Shown here: positions 24,819 to 32,838 of the stretch, piece after piece
Layout: every line of letters starts with the position of its first letter
How positions within the stretch are numbered: position 1 is the stretch's first letter
From: Parvularcula sp964556115
Lineage (GTDB): Bacteria > Pseudomonadota > Alphaproteobacteria > Caulobacterales > Parvularculaceae
Direction of reading: 5' to 3'
DNA length: 64,000 nt
NCBI GenBank assembly: GCA_964556115.1
Contig: CAZKVC010000004.1
Span: 62,001-126,000, forward strand
Translations under genes and position numbers: made by a program
The notes under the pieces: model-generated
Database searches by the model: none
What the model saw: only the letters and a program-made list of their open reading frames with translations
What the model was told of the DNA's origin: nothing

Positions 24819-26431
24819 ATCCTCCCCACACCGAAGGAATTGCCGCGAAGCCCGCGCTTTCTGCCTTCGAGCACCGTGGCCAGGATGAAGCCGAGGACTT
24901 TCCGCGTATCGCGCGGGTCAATCATGCCGTCGTCGAGATTGCGGCCCGAGGTGGTGAAGGCATCCGCCTGGCTGTCGAAATGGTGCTTCAGCGCGGCCTC
25001 CTGAAAAGCCAGCATCTCGCGGTTCGGCTCTTCGCCTTTCGCCGCAGCGGCGCCTTCCGCGACGATCGTCATGGTCCTGGCCGCCTGCTCGCCGCCCATG
25101 ACGCCCGTCTGCGCATTGGGCCAGGTGAAGGAGAAGTCCGGCAGGAAACCCTGTCCGCACATACCGTAATTCCCCGCGCCGAAGCTGGCCCCGATCTGCA
25201 GGGTGATGCGCGGAACACGGATGTTAGCGACGGCCTGGATCATTTTCGAGCCGTTCTTGATCATGCCCGCCCGCTCGGTCTCCACACCGACCATGTAGCC
25301 GGTGGTGTTCTGAAGGAAGACGACCGGCGTGTCGGCACTGTCGCAGAGTTGCAGGAACTGGGTCGCCTTGTGGGCGCCTGCATTGTCGATGGGGCCGTTG
25401 TTGCCGATCAGGGCGCAGCCCTGTCCCATGACCGAGGCGTGGACGCAGACCGTTGCGGGGCCGTAGCGCGGCTTGAAATCGGTGAAGTCCGAGCCGTCGG
25501 TGATCCGCGCGATCACTTCGCGTACATCATAGGGTACGCGATAGTCCGTCGGCACCACGCCCGCCAGCTCGTCCGGGTCGTAGAGCGGCTCTTCGTAGTC
25601 GCTCGTCTGCCCCGGATGGGGGTCAGGCTGCAGTCGGCCGAGAATTTCGCGGGCCAGTGTCATGGCTTCGGCGTCGTCGCTGACGAGGTAGTCGGCGAGG
25701 CCTGAAACATCCGCATGCATTTGGGCGCCGCCCAGGCTCTCGTCATCGGCGATCTCCCCCGTGGCAGCCTTCAGAAGAGGCGGGCCAGCGAGAAACGCCT
25801 TGCCCTGTCCCTTCACAGCGATGACGTAGTCCGACAGCCCGGGCATATAGGCACCGCCCGCCGTGGAAGAGCCATGCAGGACGGCAATCGTCGGTACGCC
25901 CTTGGCCGACATGCGCGCGAGATTGGCGAAGATGGAGCCGCCTTCGACGAAACCTTCCACCGTGTAGTTCTTGAGGTCGCCCCCTGCGCTCTCGACGAGG
26001 TGCACGAAGGGCAATTTCTGCTCGAGTGCAATTTCTTCGCAGCGGATCAGGCGTTGTGCTGAGCCGGTGGTGAGGGCACCCGCTTTGATGGCGCTGTCAT
26101 CCGCGGTCACGACGCAGCGGCGGCCCGAGATATAACCGATGCCTGCAACGATCGTGGAGCCAGGGATCGAGCGCTCTTCCTTGTCCGTATCCACCATATA
26201 TCCGGTGAGATTGCCGATGGGCAGGAACGGCATGCCCGGGTCGAGGAGCCTTGCCAGCCTTTCGCGCGGCAGGAGCTGGCCGCGTCCGTGGAACCGTTCG
26301 GCCTTCGAGGCGGAAAGTTTCGGCGCGCGCGCGTTCAGTTCATCGAGGCGCGCGATCAGCTCAAGCATCGCATTGCGGCGCTCGGCGAACTCTTCGCCCT
26401 TCGGATTGATCCGGCTCTGGTAGACAGTCAT
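24815..26431 (-). CDS. acyl-CoA carboxylase carboxyltransferase subunit (AtuC/LiuB type)
   Basis: The 538-residue carboxyltransferase transfers CO2 from biotin to a branched unsaturated acyl-CoA. Family marks are GRGQLLPRERLARLLDPG, the N-lobe acyl-CoA site VHLVESAGGDLKN and HGSSTAGGAYMPGLSDY, and the C-lobe FLQNTTGYMVGVETERAGMI and ASFGAGNYGMCGQGF. These fit methylcrotonyl-CoA carboxylase beta and geranyl-CoA carboxylase (AtuC), which cannot be told apart by eye. Position directly after the AtuA-like gene (ATGA overlap) favours the AtuC-like assignment. It works with the biotin subunit encoded at 22037-24016. Confidence 0.9.
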   Translation of the reverse strand: MTVYQSRINPKGEEFAERRNAMLELIARLDELNARAPKLSASKAERFHGRGQLLPRERLARLLDPGMPFLPIGNLTGYMVDTDKEERSIPGSTIVAGIGYISGRRCVVTADDSAIKAGALTTGSAQRLIRCEEIALEQKLPFVHLVESAGGDLKNYTVEGFVEGGSIFANLARMSAKGVPTIAVLHGSSTAGGAYMPGLSDYVIAVKGQGKAFLAGPPLLKAATGEIADDESLGGAQMHADVSGLADYLVSDDAEAMTLAREILGRLQPDPHPGQTSDYEEPLYDPDELAGVVPTDYRVPYDVREVIARITDGSDFTDFKPRYGPATVCVHASVMGQGCALIGNNGPIDNAGAHKATQFLQLCDSADTPVVFLQNTTGYMVGVETERAGMIKNGSKMIQAVANIRVPRITLQIGASFGAGNYGMCGQGFLPDFSFTWPNAQTGVMGGEQAARTMTIVAEGAAAAKGEEPNREMLAFQEAALKHHFDSQADAFTTSGRNLDDGMIDPRDTRKVLGFILATVLEGRKRGLRGNSFGVGRI

Positions 26432-28200
26432 CGGGCGCCCTTCTGCGCAAGTCGCTCTGGAAGTCTGACCGGCAGGTCGAGGAGCAGCTGGCTGAAGCCC
26501 TTGCCCTGCGGGTCCGTGCGCAATGAGGCGATGCCTCCGCCGCCAAGGCTCCGCTCAAGAACGAAGTTGATCGCGGCGGGTCCCGGCATCAGATAGCGGC
26601 GCACGGGCTCGCTTGTGACGTGGGCGAAGCGGTCGGCCACGAGGTCGGTCGTCAGGGCTGCCCATAGGTAGGGCAGGGCCTCGGGGTCGCGGGCAATCAC
26701 GCCGATATTCGCGCTGTCGCCCTTGTCACCGGAACGGACCCAGGCAAGCTCGCCCAGATGCTGGTTCACCATCGGCTCCGTCTCGGAAGGAAGCGCAGGC
26801 GGTTCCGGGCGCTTCGCCTCGCTCTCACCCACGACCGGGCGGCGGCTGCCGGTATGGCCATCGCCGTGGGAATGGACGTTCTCTTCTGCGCGGTGACGGT
26901 CGATCAGGAAGGAGAAGAGCTGGACGACCGGTGAGGGTTTGGGCCGCCCGCTGGCAAAGCCGCAAAGCCCCGGCGGGGTTGCGAGACCCATGCCCGCGAT
27001 CTCTTTCAGGAGAACGGCGATCCCCGCCTGATCGGGATGCCGTGCGGCGATCTTCAAGGTGACTTCCTCGACGCGGTCATTCTCGCCCAGGAGCCCGCCC
27101 GAGCCGATCGTTTCAACCGAGCGTTCCGCGAAGGGAGGAAGCTGCATGATACGAAGGGTCTCTTCGGCGCGGGCGAACACGGCCCTCGCGAAGGCTTCCG
27201 CTTTCTCCCCTGCGTCGGGGCCGTAGAAAACCGGTGTCATACCCCCGCGCCAACCGGCGACGTAGGTTGCCGACACCTTCAGTTTGGGCGGGGCGGGGCG
27301 GCCGCGCGCCCCCTCGACGCGGACGCGGTCCGGCCCTTCTTCGGTCAGCGATACGGCGCTGAAGTCGCAGGTGACATCGGGCAGGCGGTAGTCCTGCGGA
27401 TCGCCGATCTCATAGACCAGTTGCTCACCCACCGTCCCCCGGGTGACGAGCCCGCCCGAGCCTTCAGGCTTGGTGATGACGGCCACGCCGTCCTCGGTGA
27501 CCTCCGCGATCGGATAGCCGATCGCCTCGCGCCGCGGGACGGCGCGCCAGTCGGTAAAGTTGCCGCCAGTGGCCTGTACGCCGCATTCGAGGAGGTGCCC
27601 GACGAGGCTGCCTGCCGCTAGCTTGTCGAGCTCGTCCGGTTTCCAGCCATAATGGGCGATCAGGGCACCGAGGGTTGCCGCGCTGTCGACGGTGCGCCCG
27701 GTCACGACGATGTCGGCTCCGCCGCCGAGCGCTTCGGCGATGCCGAAGGCGCCGAGATAGGCATTGGCACTGACGATCGTCTGTGGGTCCGGAAAGGGGG
27801 CGCCGGTCTGGAACTCAGGCGGTGCGTCCTCTGCGATCTCACGCAGTTGCGGCATCAGATCGTCCCCGGTGACCACCGCCACCTTCAAGCGCAAGTCCTG
27901 TTCGGCGATCAGCTCTTCGAGCGCCCGGGCAAGGGCGAGGGGATTGATACCGCCCGCATTGCTCACCACACGGACGCCCTGATCAGCGATGCGGCGCAGG
28001 TGGGGCTTCATGGCGAAGTCGGGAAAGTCCGTGGCGTAGCCCTTCGAGGGGTCTTTCATCTTCGCCCGGGCGAGGAGGCTCATCGTGATCTCGGCGAGGT
28101 AGTCGTAGACGAGAACGTCGACCCCTGCATCGAGGAGCTGCGGTGTCGCCCTCGGACTGTCACCCCAATAGCCGCTTGCGCCGCCGATCCTGATCATCAT
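26428..28200 (-). CDS. acyclic terpene utilization AtuA family protein (DUF1446) with C-terminal AtuA-like domain
   Basis: The protein of about 590 residues opens with the AtuA signature RIGGASGYWGDSPRATPQLL, followed by VLVYDYLAEITMSLLARA, GGGADIVVTGRTVDSAATLG and SLVGHLLECGVQATGGN. A His-rich linker (HRAEENVHSHGDGH) near residue 450 leads to a C-terminal ferredoxin-like AtuA domain (ELAWVRSGDKGDSANIGVIA). AtuA is needed for citronellol/geraniol breakdown in Pseudomonas, but its reaction is unclear. ATGs at 28200 and 28197 are both possible; the GGGAG site favours 28197. It is the first gene of the leftward cluster and diverges from the dehydrogenase/TetR pair. Confidence 0.88.
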   Translation of the reverse strand: MMIRIGGASGYWGDSPRATPQLLDAGVDVLVYDYLAEITMSLLARAKMKDPSKGYATDFPDFAMKPHLRRIADQGVRVVSNAGGINPLALARALEELIAEQDLRLKVAVVTGDDLMPQLREIAEDAPPEFQTGAPFPDPQTIVSANAYLGAFGIAEALGGGADIVVTGRTVDSAATLGALIAHYGWKPDELDKLAAGSLVGHLLECGVQATGGNFTDWRAVPRREAIGYPIAEVTEDGVAVITKPEGSGGLVTRGTVGEQLVYEIGDPQDYRLPDVTCDFSAVSLTEEGPDRVRVEGARGRPAPPKLKVSATYVAGWRGGMTPVFYGPDAGEKAEAFARAVFARAEETLRIMQLPPFAERSVETIGSGGLLGENDRVEEVTLKIAARHPDQAGIAVLLKEIAGMGLATPPGLCGFASGRPKPSPVVQLFSFLIDRHRAEENVHSHGDGHTGSRRPVVGESEAKRPEPPALPSETEPMVNQHLGELAWVRSGDKGDSANIGVIARDPEALPYLWAALTTDLVADRFAHVTSEPVRRYLMPGPAAINFVLERSLGGGGIASLRTDPQGKGFSQLLLDLPVRLPERLAQKGAR

Positions 28201-28256
28201 CGCTCCCGCTCCAGGCACTTCGCTGAAGCATGCCCTTGACGAGCCGACTGAGCAAC

Positions 28257-28273
28257 CCTCACCATGCATGAGG
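28257..28273. promoter_or_regulatory. candidate TetR operator in the divergent AtuA/dehydrogenase gap
   Basis: The inverted repeat CCTCA-N7-TGAGG sits in the 98-bp gap between the divergent AtuA-like and acyl-CoA dehydrogenase genes, and a TetR regulator is encoded just downstream. This is the expected place for its operator, but the repeat is short, and no good -10 box is seen near the TTGACG at 28236-28241. Confidence 0.25.
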
Positions 28274-28298
28274 CAAACCCATTGTCTTGGCGAGCACG

Positions 28299-29441
28299 AT
28301 GCAGGACCCATTCGAAACCCCCGAACGCCGCGCTTTTCGCGAGACCGTGCGCAGTTTCGTCGCGCAGGAGGTGACCCCCTACGCAGACGAATGGGATGAG
28401 GCCGGCTCGATCCCCTGGGCGCTGCACGGAAAAGTCGGCGCGCTCGGCGTCTTCGGCTTCGGTGTGCCCGAAGAGCTTGGCGGCCTTGGCTTCGACGATG
28501 TCTTCATGCGGGCCGCCTGGGCTGAGGAAATCGCGCAGTGCGGCGCGGGCGGGGTGGCGGCTTCGCTCGGGGCGCGAAGCATTTCGATCGACCCGATCCT
28601 GCGCTTTGCGGACCCGCCGCTTCGCGACCGTGTCATCCCGGAGATCGTCTCCGGGCGGAAGAGTTCCTCGCTCGGTATCACCGAACCGGGCGGCGGCTCC
28701 GACGTGGCGAGCCTCAGGACGAAAGCGGTCCGGTGCGATGGCGGCTGGAAACTCTCGGGCAGCAAGACCTTCATCACCGGCGGGATGGTATCGGACTACT
28801 TCGTCATCGGCGCGCGAACGGGCGGCGAGGGCATGGCGGGGGTCTCGCTCTTCTTTGTCGAGTGGGGCGCGGAAGGGTTCACCCGCACCGCTCTCGACCG
28901 CAAGATGGGCTGGTGGTGCTCCGACCAGGCGACCCTCTATTTCGACGAAGTCTTCGTTTCCGAAGACCGCATGATCGGCCCTGAGAACATGGGGTTCATG
29001 GCGATCATGCAGAACTTCAATCTCGAACGGGTCGCGCTGATCGCCGGGTGCCTGGGCGGCGCGAAGGCTGTCTTCGAGGATGCCGTCGCATGGGCAAAGG
29101 AGCGGCAGACCTTCGGCAAGCCGCTCATCAAGCATCAGGTCATCCGCCATAAGCTCGCCGATATGAGCATGAAGATCGACGCTCTCGAAGCCTATCTCAG
29201 GCAGATCTGCTGGCAGATCGACCAGGGCCATCATCCAGTTGCGGAAATTTCCAAGGCCAAGGTGCTGGGCAGCAAGACGCTCGAGTTCTGCTGCTCCGAA
29301 GCTATGCAGATCCTCGGCGGAGCCGGCTATCTGCGCGGCAACAGGACTGAGCGCATCTACCGTGAGGTGAAAGTCATGGCGATCGGCGGAGGCTCGGAGG
29401 AGATCATGCGCGATCTCGCAGTCAGGCAGATGGGCCTGTGA
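28299..29441 (+). CDS. acyl-CoA dehydrogenase (AtuD-like)
   Basis: The 380-residue flavoprotein would introduce the 2,3 double bond into the acyl-CoA substrate, passing electrons to ETF. Visible blocks are FGVPEELGGLGFDDVFMRA, the FAD-binding GITEPGGGSDVASLRT, the mid-domain AEGFTRTALDRKMGWWCSDQ, and the C-terminal EAMQILGGAGYLRGNRTERI and AIGGGSEEIMRDLA. The last block is typical of citronellyl-CoA/isovaleryl-type dehydrogenases. The ATG at 28299 gives MQDPFETPERRAF; a TTG at 28287 is an alternative, and neither has a strong ribosome site. Its stop overlaps the TetR GTG start. Divergence from the AtuA cluster suggests shared control. Confidence 0.88.
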   Translation: MQDPFETPERRAFRETVRSFVAQEVTPYADEWDEAGSIPWALHGKVGALGVFGFGVPEELGGLGFDDVFMRAAWAEEIAQCGAGGVAASLGARSISIDPILRFADPPLRDRVIPEIVSGRKSSSLGITEPGGGSDVASLRTKAVRCDGGWKLSGSKTFITGGMVSDYFVIGARTGGEGMAGVSLFFVEWGAEGFTRTALDRKMGWWCSDQATLYFDEVFVSEDRMIGPENMGFMAIMQNFNLERVALIAGCLGGAKAVFEDAVAWAKERQTFGKPLIKHQVIRHKLADMSMKIDALEAYLRQICWQIDQGHHPVAEISKAKVLGSKTLEFCCSEAMQILGGAGYLRGNRTERIYREVKVMAIGGGSEEIMRDLAVRQMGL

Positions 29442-30136
29442 CCACGAACGGCGCCACCAAGCGCGAAAGGCTCGCCGCCCGGGAGGAAGCGATCCTGGCC
29501 GCAGCGACGGATGCTTTCCTCAAGGGCGGCATGCGCGCGGCTAAGATGGCGGACATCGCCCGGGCCGCCGATGTGGCGGAGGGCACGCTCTATCTTTACT
29601 ACAAGAACAAGGAAGCGCTCTTCGCCGCCGTCGTCGCAAGGCACTGGCGCGACTTGACGGCGGGCGCGATAGAGGCAGTCGCCAAGAGCGATACGCCAAC
29701 GGAGCAAATTTTCGCGCTCTGCCGTTACACCCTCGGGCGTATCATGGACGACTGGAAGCTCTTTGAGCTGACCTTTTTCCTTCAGTACGGCTCTCAAGGC
29801 GAAGAAGACGCCACCGATAGGCAGAGCTACGTCCAGGTCTTCGACGCCATCATCGAGAGGGGGCGTGACCGGGGCGATTTCGCGCCGCAATTCCCCCCGC
29901 GCATGCTGCGCGATCTCTTCTTTGGCAGTCTCGATTACGCCGCCAGGTCCATGCTCCGCCGGAACGAGCGAAGCCAGGAGGATGAGGCTGCAAGGATGGT
30001 CGGCGCGGCACTTCTCGCCGTGGTCCAGGCGCCGGGCTCTGATTTCAGAGAGGCGCCTTCGGCCATCAACGAGACTGCGGCTCGTCTCGAAGCTGTGGCG
30101 GAGCGCATGGAAAGGACCCTTACGCGCTTGAGCTGA
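29438..30136 (+). CDS. TetR/AcrR family transcriptional regulator
   Basis: This 232-residue regulator has an N-terminal TetR helix-turn-helix (residues about 13-60: ILAAATDAFLKGGMRAAKMA, then VAEGTLYLYYKNKEALF) and a helical effector domain. The GTG start at 29438 overlaps the dehydrogenase stop (GTGA), so the two are cotranscribed. By analogy with AtuR, a TetR repressor of the Pseudomonas terpene cluster, it probably represses both divergent transcripts and responds to a pathway acyl-CoA or precursor. This analogy is inference; the ligand cannot be read. Confidence 0.88.
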   Translation: MTTNGATKRERLAAREEAILAAATDAFLKGGMRAAKMADIARAADVAEGTLYLYYKNKEALFAAVVARHWRDLTAGAIEAVAKSDTPTEQIFALCRYTLGRIMDDWKLFELTFFLQYGSQGEEDATDRQSYVQVFDAIIERGRDRGDFAPQFPPRMLRDLFFGSLDYAARSMLRRNERSQEDEAARMVGAALLAVVQAPGSDFREAPSAINETAARLEAVAERMERTLTRLS

Positions 30137-30222
30137 CCGCATACTTATTGACTACGGGCGTGGTTGACGAACCCATCTTTCATCGTTACTTATCGCAAAA
30201 CAACAAGTGTGATAAGGCACAT

Positions 30223-32070
30223 ATGGGAGTCCTCATCCTCCTGGCGGTCGCAAAGACGATCGCTTTCCTTGGCACCGCCGATGTCACCGCGGATGGAAAC
30301 CTGTCGCCAAGCGAGCGCGCGCTCAAAGCGCACTCATTCCCGGTCGAACGCCGCTTCGACAATCCGGACGTGCCGACCCCCCGGATCGAATGGCGCATGG
30401 CGGCAACCCCGTCCCACCTCTACCTTTCGATCCACACGGATGCCGATGCCGTCAGCTATCACGAGGCTGGCTATCTGTGGGGAGACGGCTACCGTCTGAT
30501 GCTCGCCCTTCCCGATGGGCGCGGACGAACGGGCGAGTATGTCGATCTCTTCGTCGACCCCAGGGCGCCGGGCGATCCGCGGACGGAGCTGTTCCTTGCG
30601 ACCCGGAACGGCGAGCAGGTCTACAAACGGCTCGGCGAACACTCATCGGTGGCGGAGGCTGCGATCAATGGGGGAACCCTGTTCGAAGCGGCGATCGCGT
30701 GGAGGGACATCGAACCCTTCCATCCGCTCGTCACACCGAAGATCGGCCTCAATATCTATTTCGCAAAGGGCTTCGAGACGAAGAATGCAGGATACTTCCC
30801 CTACGGATATGCGCTCATCAATGACGAAGCTATCTGGGACGAAGAGTACACGACCCGCGAGTTCGTCGGCGCTGAGATCGAAGCGGAGCGAACCGAACCG
30901 CTGGCTCTGATCAGGCCCAGCTATCTCGGTGTGCCGGAAGGCGAGCCTCTATCTCTCGACGTCTTCAGCCAGCGGCGACGGCGCGGTCGTTTGCTCTATG
31001 ACATCCGCCTCGAAGGCGAGCAAGGAGAGGTCTGGTCCGCATCCGGGCGCGTGAGGCTCGCGGCGGGGCGGACCCGAAGCGTCATCACGCCGGACTTCGG
31101 AAAGCCTTTTCCCGTGGGGCGCTACGCCATGACGCTCGGTTATGGCGCTGCGCGCTACGAAACGGACTTCACGGTCTTCCCAAGGCTCGATCCGAGGGCA
31201 GAAGCGGAACGTCTTTACGGAATGAAAGACCGTGTGCCCAAGGGCACCCTCGAAACGGCAGCATTTCACCTCGAGCAGGGCGAGGCCGCCTTCGAGACGG
31301 TCAGACCTTATGAGGACCACGGACCGATCCTCAATGCTTTCACGACCTACCGGAACATCGCCGATGCGGCTGCTGAAGGCGATGACGCGTTGGCGGCACC
31401 TACGGGTGTGGCCCGCCGCGCCTTCAGGTCAGGTCTCGACGGCGAGCTGCAACCCTATTCGGTCCGCCTGCCCGAAGACTACGATCCGCAAGCGGACTAC
31501 CCGGGCCTTGTTTTTCTCCACGGGAGCGGGCAGGGGGAGGAGACCATTCTCGATCAAAGCTGGAGCGACGGCACATTCGTCGAGTTGGCGCCTTACGGCC
31601 GGGACGAGACGAGGGCCTACGCCTACAAGGCCAGCCAGATCGACATTGTCGAAGCGGTCGAGGCCGCCTCAGCCGCCTATCCGATAGACGAAGGCCGCCT
31701 GATCATCGGCGGCTTTTCCATGGGCGGCTACGGCGCCCTGCGCGCCTTCTACGAGAACCCTTCGCTCTACAAGGGCGTTGCGGTCCTGGCGGGCCATCCG
31801 AACCTCGCATCGGAATGGCTGGGCGAGCCGCACCCGAACTTTCTGATGGCGGAGGACCTCCTTTCCTTCAAAGGAGTGCCGGTTTTCATCTATCATGGCC
31901 GCAAGGATCCCTCTCTGCCGGTGACCCTCGCCGAGAAGCTTGCCGAGCGCCTCACCGAAGCGGGCGCGGAGGTCACGCTCCATATCGACGATGAAGCTGC
32001 TCACGTTTATCCCAACCCCCGCATCTATGCGCAGTTTCAGGCCTGGTTGCGGGAAGTGGCAGACGAGTAG
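30223..32070 (+). CDS. exported alpha/beta hydrolase with N-terminal CBM9/DOMON-like domain
   Basis: The 615-residue protein has a short hydrophobic N-terminus (MGVLILLAVAKTIAFLGTAD) that may be a signal peptide. Residues about 40-220 resemble a carbohydrate-binding family 9 type beta-sandwich (TPRIEWRMAATPSHLYLSIH, then GYRLMLALPDG and EYVDLFVDPR). The C-terminal part (about 420-610) is a dienelactone/prolyl-oligopeptidase-like hydrolase with LVFLHGSGQGEE, nucleophile GGFSMGGYGALRAFYENP and an acid in FIYHGRKDPSLPV; H in DEAAHVYPN would complete the triad. This organisation suggests an exported esterase or peptidase acting on polymer-bound substrate (inference). The ATG at 30223, preceded by AAGG, is preferred to the TTG at 30148. 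Confidence 0.7.
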   Translation: MGVLILLAVAKTIAFLGTADVTADGNLSPSERALKAHSFPVERRFDNPDVPTPRIEWRMAATPSHLYLSIHTDADAVSYHEAGYLWGDGYRLMLALPDGRGRTGEYVDLFVDPRAPGDPRTELFLATRNGEQVYKRLGEHSSVAEAAINGGTLFEAAIAWRDIEPFHPLVTPKIGLNIYFAKGFETKNAGYFPYGYALINDEAIWDEEYTTREFVGAEIEAERTEPLALIRPSYLGVPEGEPLSLDVFSQRRRRGRLLYDIRLEGEQGEVWSASGRVRLAAGRTRSVITPDFGKPFPVGRYAMTLGYGAARYETDFTVFPRLDPRAEAERLYGMKDRVPKGTLETAAFHLEQGEAAFETVRPYEDHGPILNAFTTYRNIADAAAEGDDALAAPTGVARRAFRSGLDGELQPYSVRLPEDYDPQADYPGLVFLHGSGQGEETILDQSWSDGTFVELAPYGRDETRAYAYKASQIDIVEAVEAASAAYPIDEGRLIIGGFSMGGYGALRAFYENPSLYKGVAVLAGHPNLASEWLGEPHPNFLMAEDLLSFKGVPVFIYHGRKDPSLPVTLAEKLAERLTEAGAEVTLHIDDEAAHVYPNPRIYAQFQAWLREVADE

Positions 32071-32080
32071 GGTAGGGGGC

Positions 32081-32108
32081 GTGACATTCGCTAGCGCTCT
32101 GCTATAGC
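32081..32108 (+). promoter_or_regulatory. candidate promoter of tRNA-Gly
   Basis: GTGACA (32081-32086) and TATAGC (32103-32108) are separated by 16 bases and lie 16 bases before the tRNA 5' end, the right distance for a short leader. The match to the sigma-70 consensus is good (5 of 6 and 4 of 6). Confidence 0.5.
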
Positions 32109-32124
32109 GCTCGTCCGGCCTCCC

Positions 32125-32198
32125 GCGGGTATAGCACAATGGTAGTGCAGCAGCCTTCCAAGCTGAGGATGCGGGTTCGATTCCCGCTACCCGCTCCA
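32125..32198 (+). tRNA. tRNA-Gly (TCC anticodon)
   Basis: This is a complete 74-base tRNA with encoded CCA. The acceptor stem GCGGGTA (32125-32131) pairs with TACCCGC (32188-32194). The D arm GCAC/GTGC, an anticodon stem-loop with TCC at 32157-32159 in loop CTTCCAA, and a T arm with GGTTCGATTCC are all visible. One anticodon-stem pair (G32150-A32166) is mismatched. It reads GGA (and possibly GGG) codons. Confidence 0.96.
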
Positions 32199-32222
32199 GC
32201 CTGCCTTGCATGGGGCGAAAAA

Positions 32223-32253
32223 GGGGCGTAGGGCCCCGCTTCCCCTCTTTTCT
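32223..32253 (+). terminator. possible terminator after tRNA-Gly
   Basis: A short GGGGC/GCCCC hairpin (32223-32237) is followed by a pyrimidine-rich tract with CTCTTTTCT. It lies between the tRNA and rpoZ. The stem is only five pairs, so it may be weak. Confidence 0.35.
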
Positions 32254-32266
32254 ATCGGAGAGCTTC

Positions 32267-32632
32267 ATGGCGCGTGTCACCGTCGAAGACTGCATCGAAA
32301 AAGTCGATAACCGGTTCGATCTCGTACTTCTCGCAGCCCACCGGGCGCGGATGATCGCTTCTGGTTCGTCGCTGCTGGTCGATCGCGACCGTGACAAGAA
32401 CCCGGTCGTCGCCCTGCGTGAGCTGGCCGCCGACAAGATCACCTCCGACGAGATCACTGACGATCTCGTTACCTCGCTGCAGACCCAGCTCGATGTCGAC
32501 GAACCGGAAGATGCCGAAGGTGCCGCTGCCGAAAAGGCCGACCTGCCCGAGCACGACCAGGTCTCCGAAGAGGACCTCCTCAAGGCGCTGCAGCAAAGCG
32601 GCATGGCTCCGCTCTCGCCGTCCAACAAATGA
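32267..32632 (+). CDS. rpoZ: RNA polymerase omega subunit
   Basis: The 121-residue omega subunit helps assemble and stabilise RNA polymerase through the beta-prime subunit. The N-terminal core MARVTVEDCIEKVDNRFDLV and the helix LLAAHRARMIASG are typical, with KNPVVALRELAADKI following. The acidic C-terminal tail (about residues 80-121) is longer than in E. coli (91 residues), as in alphaproteobacteria. The ATG at 32267 has CGGAG upstream. Its stop overlaps the start of a small membrane-protein gene, which leads into rel, so rpoZ and rel are in one transcript as in many proteobacteria. Confidence 0.95.
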   Translation: MARVTVEDCIEKVDNRFDLVLLAAHRARMIASGSSLLVDRDRDKNPVVALRELAADKITSDEITDDLVTSLQTQLDVDEPEDAEGAAAEKADLPEHDQVSEEDLLKALQQSGMAPLSPSNK

Positions 32633-32838
32633 GGGTGATGGCGGGCGCTGCTCTGGTCGCGCTCGCCAGCCTCGTCATGCTGTTCGGCGCCGGGTCCGGT
32701 GACCACACCGCAACGGCGCTATTGGCCGCGCTTCTTGGAGGTGCGGTTTTGACCTTTCTGGTTGTCATGCTCGTCAGGGCTGCCAACATCATGCGCAATG
32801 GCCGACCAAATCAAAACCATGGCGGAGACCGCCCATGA
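32629..32838 (+). CDS. small two-helix membrane protein, unknown
   Basis: This 69-residue open frame starts with ATG at 32629, overlapping the rpoZ TGA (ATGA), and encodes two probable transmembrane segments (about residues 4-20 and 29-49) followed by a polar tail (RAANIMRNGRPNQNHGG). The coupling to rpoZ and the hydrophobic pattern make it a plausible gene, although I recognise no family. Its 3' end overlaps the proposed rel start region by about 40 bases. It could assist coupling of translation or be a stress-response membrane protein; neither is supported beyond context. Confidence 0.6.
   Translation: MRVMAGAALVALASLVMLFGAGSGDHTATALLAALLGGAVLTFLVVMLVRAANIMRNGRPNQNHGGDRP

Noticed and set aside
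24009..26431. Assignment of the carboxylase/hydratase genes as a leucine (liu) operon
   Set aside because: Possible on sequence, but neither isovaleryl-CoA dehydrogenase nor HMG-CoA lyase is present and an AtuA-like gene is coupled in front. The assignment was left open between Atu and Liu types, with Atu preferred.
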